64,000 nt of DNA from Rhinopomastus cyanomelas. Lineage: Eukaryota > Chordata > Aves > Bucerotiformes > Rhinopomastidae. The stretch lies in assembly GCA_013400115.1 (NCBI GenBank), contig VXBP01004577.1, positions 558,001 to 622,000 on the forward strand, in the 5' to 3' direction. Below, one piece after another: positions 24,001 through 39,000 of this stretch (the first letter of the stretch is position 1; every line of letters starts with the position of its first letter). The notes under the pieces are model-generated. The model ran no database searches and was not told the origin of the DNA. It worked only from the letters and a program-made list of their open reading frames with translations. The translations under genes and the position numbers were made by a program.

Positions 24001-27000
24001 TATTGGAAAGGGAGAACTTGAAGGCTATTATCTGTCTTGCAGACGACAAGAGTGTAGGTGACCACACGCTCTTTTTCTCCTCACTCAAGAGCATAGAATC
24101 AGAATCACAGAATCACTCTGGTTGGAAAAGACCCCCAGGATCATCGAGTCCGACCAGCTACCCCATTTTACAAGTTCACCCCTAAACCACAGCCCTCAAC
24201 ACCTCATCTAAACTATCTTTAAACACATCCAGGGATGGTGACTCAACCACCTCCCTGGGGAGCCCATTCCAGTGCCTGACCACCCTTTCTGTTAAAAGAA
24301 GTTTCTTCCTAATATCTAGTCTAAACCTACCCTGTTGTAACTCGAACCCACTCCCTCTTGTTCTATCACTAATTGCTCGTGAGAAGAGACCAGCACCAAC
24401 CTCTCCACAACATCCTTTCAGGTAGCTGTAGAGAGTAATGATGTCGCCTCTCAGCCTCTTCTTCTTTAAGCTGAAGAGCCCCAGCTCTTCCAGTCTTTCC
24501 TCATAAGATTTATTCTCCAGGCCCTGACTCCAGACCCAGACACTTCACATTTGCAAGAGAATTTCTTTCATAAAAGAAAAATCCCAATGTATTTCCAGTT
24601 TATTTCTCATTAGCATGTTTCACTTATTGTGAAATCAAATTCTCAAGATGTTTATCTGAGAAGCAGCACTGCAAGTAGGGAAGGGTAGCAGTTAACTTCT
24701 GGCAGCATGATCATTCAACAGCCGCAGCTCCCGTGGCACGGTAAGGCAGGCACTACCCTTCCCTTTGAAACAAAACAGGCGGCGGGTAGCAGCACAATCA
24801 CGTGGACGCTGTGGGAGTAAACATGAAAGACTGGGAAGACACAAATGTGAAGGAAGGTGAACTAAAACTGTAAAGCTCCTCGTCTTGCCAAAGGTATTGT
24901 AAATTGCTCCAACTATACCATGAACTTTTTTTCTTGAGATTAACTCTTCTTTTTGAAGGGAAAAATCTTTTCATATTGAAGTAAGTTCTCTCTCCACTTA
25001 ATTTTGCAAGATTATTCATTTGGGGAAATTTTTAAGCGATGCATCACATATATATTTAAATAAAGAGGTGGAACTGAAAGAAATCATCAACAATACCAGA
25101 GTTGGGATCATGCCATGAGACACATGAATAACTGAAATCCACTAGGATCATATTTCTTTTACGAAGTCACTCTTAGCAAGGGTGCTTCTAAAGACCACGA
25201 AGAGACATTGTTTTGATGCCAGCTGAAGAACACAGCATAGCACAGAGTTTTGGCCATTTGAACTAGCACACTGAGCTGTGTACTGCTCCCCAGAACCCTT
25301 ACACTGCTGTACTCACCAGGTTCACCCTCAGTTGCTTCTACTACATGGTAAAACCACCATTTGTTGCCATCTTCCTTGTGACTCTGAGTACCTGCTTTGG
25401 AAATATCCTATGATGACTAATTATCACCGTGGGATGATGGAGTTAAAGACTAAATGAAGCAAATTGGTTCCTGTCAGTAGGTTTATGGTTACTTCCTGAG
25501 GAATACATCCTTTAATATAAATGATACACAAAGCTCTTAATACTCTATTCGATTTGTAGTAACCCCACCCACACCCACACACCTTTACTCTTCCTGTTTG
25601 CCCACTTCACCTGCAGGCAAAATGTTAGCAGCTTTCTCTGTTGGCCTCATTTAGACACTACAGAATCTCTCTTCATTTATTTTGTCTCACTGCCTACCAC
25701 AGCAAACCATGAGATTAGTGAGAGTGTTGTCTAAATCAAAGCCGTACTGCTCCGGAGCCATACAAGGAGTTTTATATTCTACTGTAAGAGCCTGGATCGT
25801 TTGTTTGTTTGATTTACTGCTGCAGAGCAAGAGTTGTGTATCAGCAACAACATGCAGATGGATGGGGGATTGAACAAATGAAAACAGCAAGGCCAAAAGG
25901 ACGTGAGGAACAGATATAGACCTCTCTATGAGCTCACTAGAGGTATTTTTGAGTGTCAGCTCTATTAAAGAGAGATTTCCTAAGAGAGATTCTAAAAATA
26001 TTTGTCTAAAGGCAGCACTACAAACCTTCTCAACAGGGCCAAATTTCTCAAAATTATGCATTTGATTTCTAACTCCACACACATCTCAAGGCAATTTTTG
26101 TTACTCAGATGGGCGTTAGGATCTCAAATGCCTCTGTGGATCTGCCCCAGCTTGAGGGTGATTTTACAAAGAAAACTTGGCCTAGCAGGTTTTTCTCAAA
26201 TGCCTTGTATTTTTGGTTTTCTGAACAGGCGTCTAATTCTTATTCAAAACTAACACTCATTGCTGGGACTGTACTGGTGCTTGACTCAGCACAACACAGG
26301 ATCCTCACCTAAGCCCGACAGTCTCTTCCATTCTTTGCAAATATCTGTGATCAGCAAACAGTCTACAACGGCAGGTAAAACACATCGTAGATTTAACTAC
26401 CTGTGTATCCCCTCATCAGTCAACACAAATTACACGCTTTTGTAAAATGCCCCAACTTTAGGGCTCAATAGCATCAAAATCTTAGCCACAAAAAGATTAT
26501 TTCCATGACCCACCCAATACAGGGATGACTTTGCAGTCTGCACTTGAGAAAATGCAGACTGTCAAATTGTCTCAGAGACCTACATGCTGTACAAAACTGA
26601 ACCTAGGATGCTCTCATTGCCTTCCATTGTTTTTAATATAGCACACTACAAAGAAAATCTGGGCCCAGCCTGCTCTGTAACATCTGTTCTACACTACTCA
26701 AACTAGTTGCCATTACAAATAAATGTATTTCAGAAAGGTCTGTTAAAAATAAAGACAGAAAAATATCAAATTCTTTACTTTCACTACCACTGTTCCATCA
26801 CTTTACATGGAATAAGTGAAGTACTCTGAAAAAATGTATTCCCTGACCACACAGATTGTGGTTGCCAGATGTTCCTCTATCGTTCTCTTTTCTGGTGTAG
26901 TCGTCTTCTTAGATAACAGAGGGAAAAAAAAGCCTCTCCCCCTTTTTATATTTTTTTAACAAACTCCAAAAGACTATAGCTTTGTTTTGTCAGGTGTTCT

Positions 27001-30000
27001 TCCAGCTGATATACTCAGAGAAGCCATTGCATTAAAAAACCAAAAATAATTCAATCAATAACATCCATGTCTTTATTTACCATTTATAAACATCACAGCA
27101 ATAGTCTGTGGATAAGAATGAACATAACAGCAGCTTCTTCTGCATTTAAATTAGCTTGCAAGTATGGTATTTAGGATTACCAACTAGTCATTGTGGACTT
27201 TTACAATTTTCAGTTTCTAGAGTTTCTCATCTCTGTCCACAGCACCAGTACTGGTTACCTTGAATTTTCAGAATACAGATGTATTTCCCTCCTTCCTGTC
27301 GCTCCCGAGTCTTCTGCCAGTACAGACAACCTATCTGGTGTTTCCTGACCAAAAGCAGCCCAGAAAGAATGGCAGAGGCACTCCTAGCCCTGACAGGTAG
27401 TTTCACAAAGGCCACCAGACATCAAGAATACAGGACCACCAAGCAGACACAGCTCAGTTACATGCTGCATGTGCAGCAAGACCTATGGATCCAGGCTTTG
27501 TCGGCTTCCTGTCAATACCCCAGCCAACGATCAGGTGTGAGAATGAACTTGAAGAACAGCTGCCTCTGAGATACCTATAGCAACTTGGAATAATAGTAAG
27601 ATCACTTCAGGATCCAGGATGTCCCCACGTCAATTACTACTTCCCTCTGGGAGAATGAGTAGAACTACTAAATTCATTGTGTGGAAGAGACACAGTCAAC
27701 ATTTGGAACTTCTACTCTGTGGATCCTCTTGTATTTGCTCAACACATCAAAGTAATGAATCAGGAAAAGGAAACTAAATTATGCTGGAAAGCAACAAAAA
27801 GCCATAGTGCTGAGTCCCCTATAGTGCAGAAACTCTGGTCTGTGATAACGTGTCACAAAATATTTATGGCTGGAAAGGACCTCCCAAATCACTGAGTCCA
27901 GCCATACACACAACAAACACAAAACCCTGATCAAAATCAGAAATTTTTTGCCCTGTAGAAGAAAAATAACAAATAGAAAATAACATGAAGATTACAGTCT
28001 CCTGACACCTACTCCAAGCTTACCAGCTCAACAGCCTTTTACAAAACCCTTAGTAAACAGAGTCTAACAGATAACACGTACAGATTTTCCATGCACCATA
28101 AAGATTACAATTAAAGTCATTATTTTTGCAACAACAAAGTTGCATGTGAGACACCATCCCACAGCCACCAGGCACTTTACTGAGAGCAGAAGAGATACAA
28201 CTACCTACATCTGTTTTTCCCCAGCCTCTCACACCTCTGTTTACTACTTCTTTGTAGCTTGTGTTTGTAGAACAGAGCTGTGAGAAGACTGGATTTCAGT
28301 TATTGTCACAACATCTTAACTACAAGTGAGACCTCTAAAAAGTAGGGCACCAACATTTTATAGCAAATGGGCACATCTGCTAGATTGGCAAAACCTGCAA
28401 AGCTTTAGACAAATTACTTTCCCTTTTGAAGGGAACTGTTGTCTGTCTGGAGTTAAAAATCCAGGTCCTGCTACCAATTACGCACAAAAACTGTTACTGC
28501 TGACTCAACCCAGCATGAAACAGAATACAGACAGGCTTATCTTTTCACAGAAGAAAGCTGCTCCTAGCTCCATGCACTTTGAAAGAAGTCATCTTTATTC
28601 TTACATTTTCACATCTGGATACTCTGCTGCTCACTGTGTGCAATACACTCTCTGCCTCTCTGTATGAGACAGCAGCTGTTGGTATCCTCAGGCCTGAGTT
28701 ACCCTGATACCCTGCACCAATTTCTAACATTGTTAGGCAGCACTGGCATAAAATCACCAGTTTGAAGTGGAATCACAAAGTATTTGTGATTTGAACTGGA
28801 AAGCCTGAAGCAGGTATATATTTCAACAGGGCAAGCCACAGCTTGTGAAGATACTGATCCACATGTCTCCAAGACTCTGCTGACACTTTCTCGCCCAGCC
28901 CTACAATGATGCCATCCTGTAGCACATGATGCAAAGAATGTTCCAGATTCTTCAGAAGGTAAGCTAAAAATATTTGTATAGTAAACTTCACACAAGCTTC
29001 TCTGCCTGTAAGGTGTAACCTTAATTGCTGCTGTTAGCCTATCACTGCACATCAGAAGAGGGGGAAACATTTAAAGGATAGAATTTTAAAAACCTCTCTC
29101 ACCCTTACCCTCACCAGTTCCTCCTGCCCCACGCTTGCCCCTGCCTTAACACAGCTCCTAGCTGCAAGCTGTCACCACTCACATACCCTACTGAAGTACT
29201 GCCATTTCAGAGTAACAGGAACTTTAGATCTGTTGCCTCCCTTCTTACAAAGCATTAAGGAAGACTCACGGACATTGAGTTCCTCAAAATTACTAGTGAG
29301 GTAAAGAGGAAAGGGAAGGAAGGGAATCAGTTTACCTAGTGTGTGTGAAGTCACACAGAAAAGAAAAAGTGAGCTTATGGAGCAAGCACAGGGTGTTTCA
29401 CAGAAGAGGCCCACACACAAGCAGGAAGAGCATGCCACTGAATGCTCCATTACAAAGCAAAAAAGATGAAGATAACATGAGAAGCTTCTGAAAAAATAAA
29501 AACTATTGAGGAGAGCAACTAATCACACACAATCCACAGAAGCACAGCTAGAAAATGTATTGCATTTTAAAAGAACAAATGTTTCTATCTGAAAAGTAAT
29601 AATCAAGAACAGACTCACTTGTTTCAAGTGCGGTCACCCTCCCCAAGCTTACTTACATCCTAACTACTGCATTTGAAATAGAAGTGTTTACATGCATTTG
29701 TTTGTTCTAAAAGCACACAGACCCCAGTGAGAATTGTTTTCTAAACCCAGCACTCATATCCAAAGCAGAAAGACACTGAGCAAATTACTGAACAGCCATA
29801 TAACCAGGGCAACTGCTACTGAAGCAGTGCCCTCGCGTTCAGGCTCTGAGCGCAAACACGCTGCACTGCCCTCAGCACTGCCCTCAGCCATCATATGCAG
29901 CAACGCAAGACACCTTGCTTCAACAGGTCTTCATCTGGTGCAGTCACAACAAGTTGGCAGCAAAGTGTTTAGGAGAGAAACACTCATTAGGCTGACAAAG

Positions 30001-33000
30001 TTTAGGAGTGTTACACTGATGAAACTTTCCATAGCCTCTGCAGTGTATAACTTGCCAGCACTGCAAACAACACTTACTTTTCACAAAGGCTTACAAAGTG
30101 TACTACTACTCAGCACAAAGGTAAAGGGTCATCTTTATTTAGCAGGATGTTGTAACAGATTAAATACCTTGTCACAAACAGAAACAGTACACAGGAAAAT
30201 TCTACTGAAGAACCTAGAACAATTTCCAGATACTTTGCCTAGTCGTTGAGATCACTTATTGCGGGCCTGCTGCGTAGGGGTTTTCTTGTCCCTCTTTGCA
30301 TTTACTCTCATTCAGATAAAAGAAAACATCTGAGTGATGGGTTGGCTCAGAAACTCCCAATATCAGTAGGGCACCAGTTGTACACCACTTCTGGCTTCTT
30401 TAGGTAAAACATAGTAAGGAAGTTTGAATGCCCTTTCTGAAAATTTCAAATCCACTAAGCAAGGATATCTTGAAGCTTCTTTGCCTTTTTAGCATTGCCT
30501 TGGACATCACATTTCTTGCACATTTTTTAGCAAGTGAAGAGTTTAAAAGATTGCTCCTCCCCTTACCTGACAGCCCTCCCTCTACTCTTCCAGCAGGTGC
30601 AAACAAAAGGGTGTTTCTGTAGTACTGCAACAGTTACCTGTTCTCTTCTGCAGTGGCTTCTATGACAGCTAAGAGCTCACTTCCTTCTTTGGTATCTATT
30701 TAATGTACTTGAAAATAATTTGTCAATAATTTTCTCTGTACAGAAGTACTTCATACCTGTCAGAGAAAAAGACTACAGACTGAACTTGCCAGAGAACAGC
30801 TGCAGGATGGGCATTCGAAACACCACCCAGATATCGTGCTTTTCAAATCCCCTCAGATCTACTTGGCCTATTGGATGGCATTATTTATTTCCTTTCTTTT
30901 CTAAAACATTCAAATGTGGGTATTTGTGATCCAGCAAATTTGTTGTAGTTATCTAGTAGATCATAGAATCATTAGGGATTGGAAGGAGCCTCAAAAGATC
31001 ATCTAGTCCAATTCCCCTGCCACAGCAGGATCACCCAGACCAAGTCATAGAGTCAGTCAGGGTTAAAAGAGACCACAGGATCATCCAGTTCCAACTCCCC
31101 TGCCATAGGCAGAGACACCCCACCCTAGATCAGGCTGGCCAGAGCCTCATCCAGCCCGGCCTTAAACACCTCCAAGGATGGGGCCTCCACCACCTTCCTG
31201 GGCAACCCATTCCAGGCTCTCACCACTCTCACAGTGAAGAACTTCCTCCTCACATCCAGTCTAAATCTACCCATCTCCAGCTTTGCTCCATTCCCCCTAG
31301 TCCTGTCACTACCTGACATCCTAGAAAGTCCCTCCCCAGCCTTTCTGTAGGCCCCCTTCAGATTCTGAAAGGCCACAATAAGGTCATCTGGGAGCCTCCT
31401 CTTCTCCAGCCTGAACAGCCCCTAGACAGTGATCTTCATACAGATTCAAATCTGAAGATGGAAGACAAACTCAAAACAGAGTGGGAGTACTGGGGGTACA
31501 GTATGAAGTAGGAGACCCAAGAGAGTTCTGTTTCCAGGATACACCAATTGCCCATGAGAACAGAGGTCCAGAATAGAGGCTTGGGGGAAGAAACAGGACT
31601 GGAGGAACTAACACAGTCAAAACATAACTATACGTCAATTTTTGACCGTATTGTCACCAGTACCTACATGGTCTCAAACACAGACTTGGGCAGATTGGTT
31701 CTAGTCTTTTACATGCATCTGGAAAACTTGTAAGTACTCATGCGTCCATACCTCCGTCAAATATTTTGAGACTTGGACTGTAAACAATAGTAATTATTTC
31801 CAGCTTCACTTTTAAGTGGAGAAGTGGTAAAAGCACTCAAGAAAAGCATTTCAGTCTTAAATGCAACAGCCAAATTATACACAACAGACTTTGTGAAAGT
31901 TCTGCCTTAAGTCAGTGGCATAATGAGATGTTGCAGCTTTAAACAGTACCAATGACAACATATCACCACTTATTGCAGCACTGACAGAACAAGATAAAGA
32001 TGAAATCTGCTGCACTGTTGTACTTACTCTGCCTTCTGTCTAAGCTGCCTCTTTGAAAAAACAGGTATGCTAAATTTGTTATTGGAACAGGATTCTCTGT
32101 GTCCCTAAATAAGTCACTTATTTCAGAAGTGGCTTTTGGCACTGTGCTATAGACACCAAGTCCAAGTAAATCCTTATTACACAGATCACTGACCTGAATC
32201 TACTGATACTCTTATAATCTTGCCCTTCAATCCAGCTGTCGGGCAAGCTCATTAAACCCCAGACATGAAGCATACACAATTTTAGTTGAGAAAACTCACA
32301 CTGCTCTCAAAATGGCCATTTAAGAACTTCCACCATTACCTTTCCTCAAAAATTACGACTGTTTCTCTAAGACTTGATACTGAAATAAAAAAATCAAACT
32401 ATGTTCCTTTAAGGGGGTGGGAGGTCGGGGAAAGCCACATATAAAAGACAACATATCCAGGTGACTCCTAATTCTTAAACATGTTAAACCCATTAACTTG
32501 TGCAATGGTTTTTAAAAATGGTTTGAAAAATCCTAATTCAACAGGGCAAAACTGTAATTTTAAGTCAGCTATAAATACTTACAAGTCTTATAATAACTAC
32601 TGTGAGAACATTCTCAAAACAGTATTGCTAAACACAAATCACAAATCACATTAATTTTTATGCAGCTAGGGAACCACTGGGTTTGCCACTCGCCAGAGAT
32701 TTAACATTTTAAGATAGATATTCCTTTCATGAACTTGAGCCACAGAAACTTGAAAGGTGCACCAACTCTGCCTAGGTCCTGTATGTATTAGAGAAACAAT
32801 GATTAAGAAAGCATGTGACTTTTCTTTGGCATTTTAGGTCAGATGGCACAGCTGCACTGGCAGCTCTACATGGAGCTTGATAATCCACAGCTACATCAGG
32901 ATGTAGCTGTATGCTTTTCAAACAGTTGTTTCTTTTCTTAATGGAAAGGCAGAAACAAACTTTGCTTGGGGGATTTTTGCTGGAAATGCTCTCCTTTTTT

Positions 33001-36000
33001 CAGGGAGAGGCTCCCTCCAACAGCCAATAAAACCATATACAAGGACTAAACATGCAGCTTCCTGGATCTGTCTTTGTTTTGTGCCTCGGAAGGAAGATAA
33101 ACCAAAACCCTGCCTAATGGTGTGGCAAGCCCAGCAGTCACAAGCACTAGCAGGAAGTTACTACAGCACCAAAACAATGGAAAAGATGGACTGATACACA
33201 ATTTATTATTCCTACCTTCCAAATACTTAGAGACTTTCTCCATTCGAACTGCCATACGATAAAGAGAATGAACAGAAAGATGCAACATTTAGCTTCAAAA
33301 TCATTTGTATAAAACATGCCCAAAAAAATCTGGAGTTGTGATTACAAGTAGTACAAAGGAAGTTTTCAGTCCGAACCTGAGGTTAGGTCAGATCCTCTGT
33401 TCTTTTTATCTTCCACTATTTCATAGAATGGGCCTATTACTTGCAGTAATTCTTCAACTTTGTCCGTCATTGGCATACTTTCAAGAATCTGCACAAATCC
33501 AAAACATGAAGCATCTTGTGAAACAGCATTTCAATGATTCATTAATTTCAACCAATTTTAGAAACTGCTGATCATCACAGAACTAACATTTCACTAAGTC
33601 ACTTTTGTTATTCTGATTTTTAAATTATTTCATTCAATGAAAGGAACATAACCAAATTTACCAAGTGAGAATCTTAACCAGCTATATTAAATTTCAAGAG
33701 AGAAAAGATGGGAGAGCTAATGCATTGCTACCACTTAAGACAGCCCCAGCACAGGATTAGTAGACCTTGGCACCCATCCTTCCAGCAATTTCAAACTAAA
33801 CCATGCAAAGTTCAAAGGGTTGCTGCGATTTGTTTTACAGACAAGCTTAGAGAAAATGAAACCAGAAAGACTTTTTTCTTATGAGGATTCTTTGTCAAAC
33901 CTTCCATCTTCAGTGGAATGTAAGGAGCCCTACTAGGCCTATCTAAATCAAACAACAAAATGGACAGAATGCGGCTAAATCAGGACAGTGCAAAGCAAAC
34001 TAGGGCCGAATTCTGCTCTTGAAATCATTTGGAGCACTTCCATTGAAATGTTTTCATTTTAAATTGCAAAACCAATACCTCTGATCACCCGGGAAGAATA
34101 AAAAAAATCTTAGATCTACATTAGATTAATTAGAGAGATTCAATAATTGAATATTATTTTCAAAGTATACATATTGTCCCATTATACTTCAAGTCCTTCT
34201 AAAAGAGCTTTGTTCCTCTTTCATCCTCCAGTACTTTTAAAGGAGGTAAAAGCTATAGGAAAAGACTCAAGAGGGAGCAAACAGCTTTAGTTTGGTTCTG
34301 CATTAGCTACCAGTTCACCTACTCCTCTAGAAAAGCAACAGATGAAGGTACAAGTTGCCACAAAACGTGCTACTCAAAAGCACCAAGCACTTCACAAACT
34401 AAAAGCAAAACTACAACATTACTTCTCAAAGCAGGAGCTCCAGGCAGGCTAGCAGGGAACTTGCAAACCAAGCAAGGATACCAAGACACAACAGCCCTAT
34501 CAACTGCAGTTTCATTGCCACTTCTCTTATCTCTTCAGTGTATATCATTCACTCCATGCTTCTTAGAGAAATGCCCAGTGTTCAGACACAGAGCTGGACA
34601 TGAACGACTGACCACACACTTCTGTCATGCTTTAATTCAGTAGCACTGAAAGGACAAGAAGCCTATTCTACAGAAACACTTCTATTTGCCATCTATATCA
34701 TAGAATTGTAGAATCATTAGGGATTGGAAGGGACCTTGAAAGATCATCTAGTCCAATCCCCCTGCCATTTACCTCTATAGTCTGCACTGTGAACTGTTTC
34801 ATACATGCATTTCTGCAATGTCTGCACATAACTGTTCATCTACTCCAAAAAGACCTCAAAATACTCTCTGCAACAACTCTAAGAATCTTAGTACACAGTT
34901 TCTGTTGCAGTGAGAATTTAGGTGAATACGAGAGAACAAATACTTCCACAAACAAAATCAACTGCATACTCATACTGCCACTAGGCGTAATATGCAAACT
35001 TACTTTGTACCTTTGGGTTTTATTATGTGTGCTGAAATACTGTTATCTTTGGATTCGTACAGTTGACACACAAAGACTCGCTTTAAATGATAAACCTCAC
35101 ATACTGTTACCACTTCTTTACACCAAGATATCACTCATTTCTAATACAAAACAAAGCAATATATCTGAGGTGCAAATAAACAGTATTAAAACACAGAATT
35201 TTGACAAAGCTACCTGAAAGATAAATTAACCTTAAACAAAACACACCCAAATTCAGATTAATCTAAGCCAAGGTGAGGTCATTTTTGGTCATCTCCCACC
35301 AGCACCTCAAAACCTCACTCAGTCCCACTCAGCAGGTGTGATTTTCAATACTACCACACAAAGGCAAAAAAACCCAAACCACCAAACAAGTTTACAATAA
35401 AAGTGTCTTGTGACAGGAGCATATGATGTGTGTAACGCCCAAACACAATGTGCACATGCTTGGGGACATGCCCCAGGGCTGGGGCAGGGGGAACGTGGAA
35501 ATCTTAAAGACAGCTCTGTCTTAGCCATATGCAAGAGGATTTTGTTTCTCCTCTTAGACACAGATACCTATGCAGCAGCAGAATACCCACAGTAACACAA
35601 GGATTAGTGCAGTATGTGCTGACAGAACAAGCCAGTGGGATCCACGTGAATGCACTTCCATTGACATTTCAAGTAGAACCAATCGGGGTGGAAAAGCTGA
35701 AGCTAGGATTTCAAATACAAGGGCTGAAACAGTACCAGAGCAAGATAAACAGATTCCCCAGTTTCAAAACTGAGTGAGGCAAGAGGCCATTTGCTCTCCA
35801 GTCTGTACAGGTAACCTGTTCAGAAGGAAAATATTTGTGCTTCCTTAGGGTCAAGTAAGAAGACTTCCTCAGAGGAGATTATGACGTTGGGTTTTTTCAG
35901 AACAAACAGTTTCACATAGTTTTAGTATCCTGACCAAACCAATCACTGCACTGCAAAAAGTTCTCTACTGAAGCATTACCACTTTTTGATTCTGAGATTG

Positions 36001-39000
36001 AAACCAATCACTTTTGAATGTGTGTCACAAGATTTAAATAACTATTAAATTTCATGGGATTTTTTGTCAAGTGGCTAGTATTTAGCTTTCTGTGATGTTT
36101 CCAAAGCTGTTTATTTTTCATTTTAAAGCAGCTACAGTAATATCAGCAGAATTGCTATAATTACAGACAGAAATAAAGAATGATGGTCACACTCTAGTTC
36201 CTTGCCTAGTAAAAGTTTTTGCTGTATCAATCACTAAATATGTTAAGTCTTCAATGGGAAGGTAGTTACTTAGGAGAAAAGCCAAGTATATTTGAAGTAG
36301 AACTCACATTTTCTCTCCTTGTTGCTAACCTCATAATAATAGATTACAATTAAGCTTTTATCCAGATTGACAGCAAATAATCTTTAATCTGGAAAGAACA
36401 TCTAGAAGAGATTAAGTGAAAGGACTGCAGTGAACAGGGTTAATAAAAGATGAAACTTTATTTCAGAATGTTTAGTTAATGCTGCAGTTCCTCTAACTAT
36501 GGCATATGGAATTATATAATTATGACTATTTACAAGTTACAAACCTATTCCAAAAGACAGACCACATTACTCAGTACTAAATGTTTGGCACCAACTACAA
36601 CACACAAAGGGTATTTTCATGACAAGTACAGAAAATTCAGGTTGCTGAGGTCTTCTTGAAAAATCAAGGATGATTACGCTTACAGATTTTATCATACGTG
36701 TACCTTCAATCATGAGAATGAGATTCTTGCTCCTGTAGTCCTTCTGGATAGGTGGGATTTTTCCCCCTTCCAAAGTAAGGCTCACTTACATCTCTTAACT
36801 CTCAGAGTTGAGACAGTTTGCAGTAAATCAGTGTTCCTTTTGTTGTACTTTAAATTCCTGTTTTCCCCACTGCTGCCCTTACCATGGTTTCAATACTTTG
36901 CTTTCTTTAGCCCTGTCATTTAGCTTTGTATCAGCTGGAGCTCTCAGGTGTCTCTGATAACAACCCAAATCTTGTAGCCTTGGAAAGAGCTAAATTCTTT
37001 GGCCTTTCCTTAGGCCAAACAGCATAGTACTGAAATGTAACAGTTCACATAGGGAATACCTCATGCAGGGCTTTGACAGTAGTAGTCGCAAGAACCTCCT
37101 ATTTCCTGCTTTACTTCCGGAACATTTGTTTTAGAAGATCCCTTCCACTCATTAGTTAAACTTACCTTTTTCATTTCTTCAACATAGGCTATCATGGCTT
37201 CCTCTTTAGACATATCTCCCAAGGCACTCCAAGCATCCCTAGGAAAGAAAGCCACATACATCTTCAGTGTTTTCAAGGACCACTGGATTTTTTGAGCCTG
37301 GACTTAAGTAGGTCAAGTTATGTAAGGCCCAAAGTTTCACTGACACAAATAAAAAGAAAATAAAGTTGCAATTTGTTATTGTAAATGCAAACATAATTTG
37401 CTAGGATAATCACATTCTTGTTCATCAACAAAGAAGCAACAAGCTGGACACTCTGAATGAAGAGTTACTGACTGAACAGCTATGACACCTTGTACCCAGT
37501 AAGCTGTCAACAGACTCAGACATGACAGACACACATCTCCCTTTTGATTGATTATTTTTAAGACTCTCTGTTGTAGAAAAAGAGGGGGCACAGACACTTC
37601 ATCCAGCACTTACAAACAGTTGCCAGCTCTAACTTACAAAGGACTAGAAAATGTACAGGCCAGATAAAAGATTAAATATGTCCTTCATGAGTTTAGCAAC
37701 CATGGAAAGCACATCAGCGGGCAAACAGTTTACTGAAACATCCTCTCTCAAAATCTGCAGACTAGAAAACTCCAAATTTATCACCATTGCACAAGGAAAC
37801 TGTCAAAATGCGGACTAGAATAAAACATCTCCTTAGCCACTTGATCTGACACCATCCCTTCCTCTTGCCAGAGTATTTGTCCTACTTTCAGCAAAACCCC
37901 AAGGTTGGTTCCTCACATTTAAGCTACAACCAGCTAGGTGGGTGGAAGCTTACTGCCCTAGCCCTCTGCAAAGATACTCCCTTCACCCTGACTCAGAAGA
38001 TTAGGAAAGAAGGGAGGAGGGAGGTAAAAAAAGAAGAAAGTCAAAGGAACAACCATGACCACAAAGACAGCAATAATACTTGTTCTCTAGGACAAATCAT
38101 TATTAAAATATGATAAGCAAAGCATTCACATGGATTTTCATGAATCAGAAGTCTTCTTAGCACAAGGCAAACACAGATAGTGGGAAGCTCTGCCACTGAG
38201 CAGACAAACCAGAAAGACACATAAACCAAGTGCTTCAAGCTGTTATCAATGGCTGTCAATGAGCTCTTACTTCAGTCTAACACAATACCTGAAAACCTGA
38301 GAAGGAAACATTCCATCCACACCACTCATTCTGCAGAACACCTACAGTTTGATTCTACCATATAAGATAAAGACTACAGGGGTACCATGATCATGCTTGC
38401 TGAAGAGAAACCTGCCCACCTGCAAAACCCAAGGGGAAGTTCTCACCTGCAAATCTAAGAAGTTATAAATTACCTGAGTTTGAAAGTTAGAACACATCAC
38501 AGAAAAGGAAATCAAGCAAAAGTTGTGAATGTTCTTTTTTTTTTTGAGAGATAAATAAACTCGCTAAATTCTTTCTCCAAGTGCCACTTTTCAAAACATC
38601 TCCAAGTGTTAGAAGAAACCAAAACAAACCCCAAGCAAAACAACTAATTAAAAGTTACCATTTATATCTGCCAATTGGGTCCCAAAATCCAGGTCTGGGA
38701 ATGTTACAGGGTCCTTGGGTTGCTTGCTTATAAAAGCTATAGAACTTGAGCATCATTTCATTTGTTGGCTGGAATGAACCTAGTGAAACAATTTTAAGAT
38801 ATAAATTGTAAGCAGGCATATTAACTAGTATTTCACAAGCTTATCATGTCCATAAGAAAATGTCCTGTAGTTTATTACAGCCTGATTCACAGCAGTACAA
38901 TTCAAGCCAACTGAGAACATCTTCACTTCATCTACTATAAACAAGCATCACTGACAATATTTACTTTACAAACAGCAAATTTCAGACTGAGTTTAAGGGA

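Larger units (their letters stand above)
22692..33215 (-). other. ACBD5: ACBD5 largest intron with sense CR1 copies
   Basis: A 10.5 kb intron between the microexon and coding exon 6. It holds CR1 copies at 24089-24531, 30960-31047 and 31048-31426, a probable CR1 scrap at 27855-27905, and a perfect 11-base inverted repeat at 32887-32910. I see no exon supported by splice sites and frame. Confidence 0.8.

Noticed and set aside
29734..30249. A 171-codon frame in the ACBD5 large intron
   Set aside because: On the strand opposite to ACBD5, no recognisable domain, no splice sites; likely chance.
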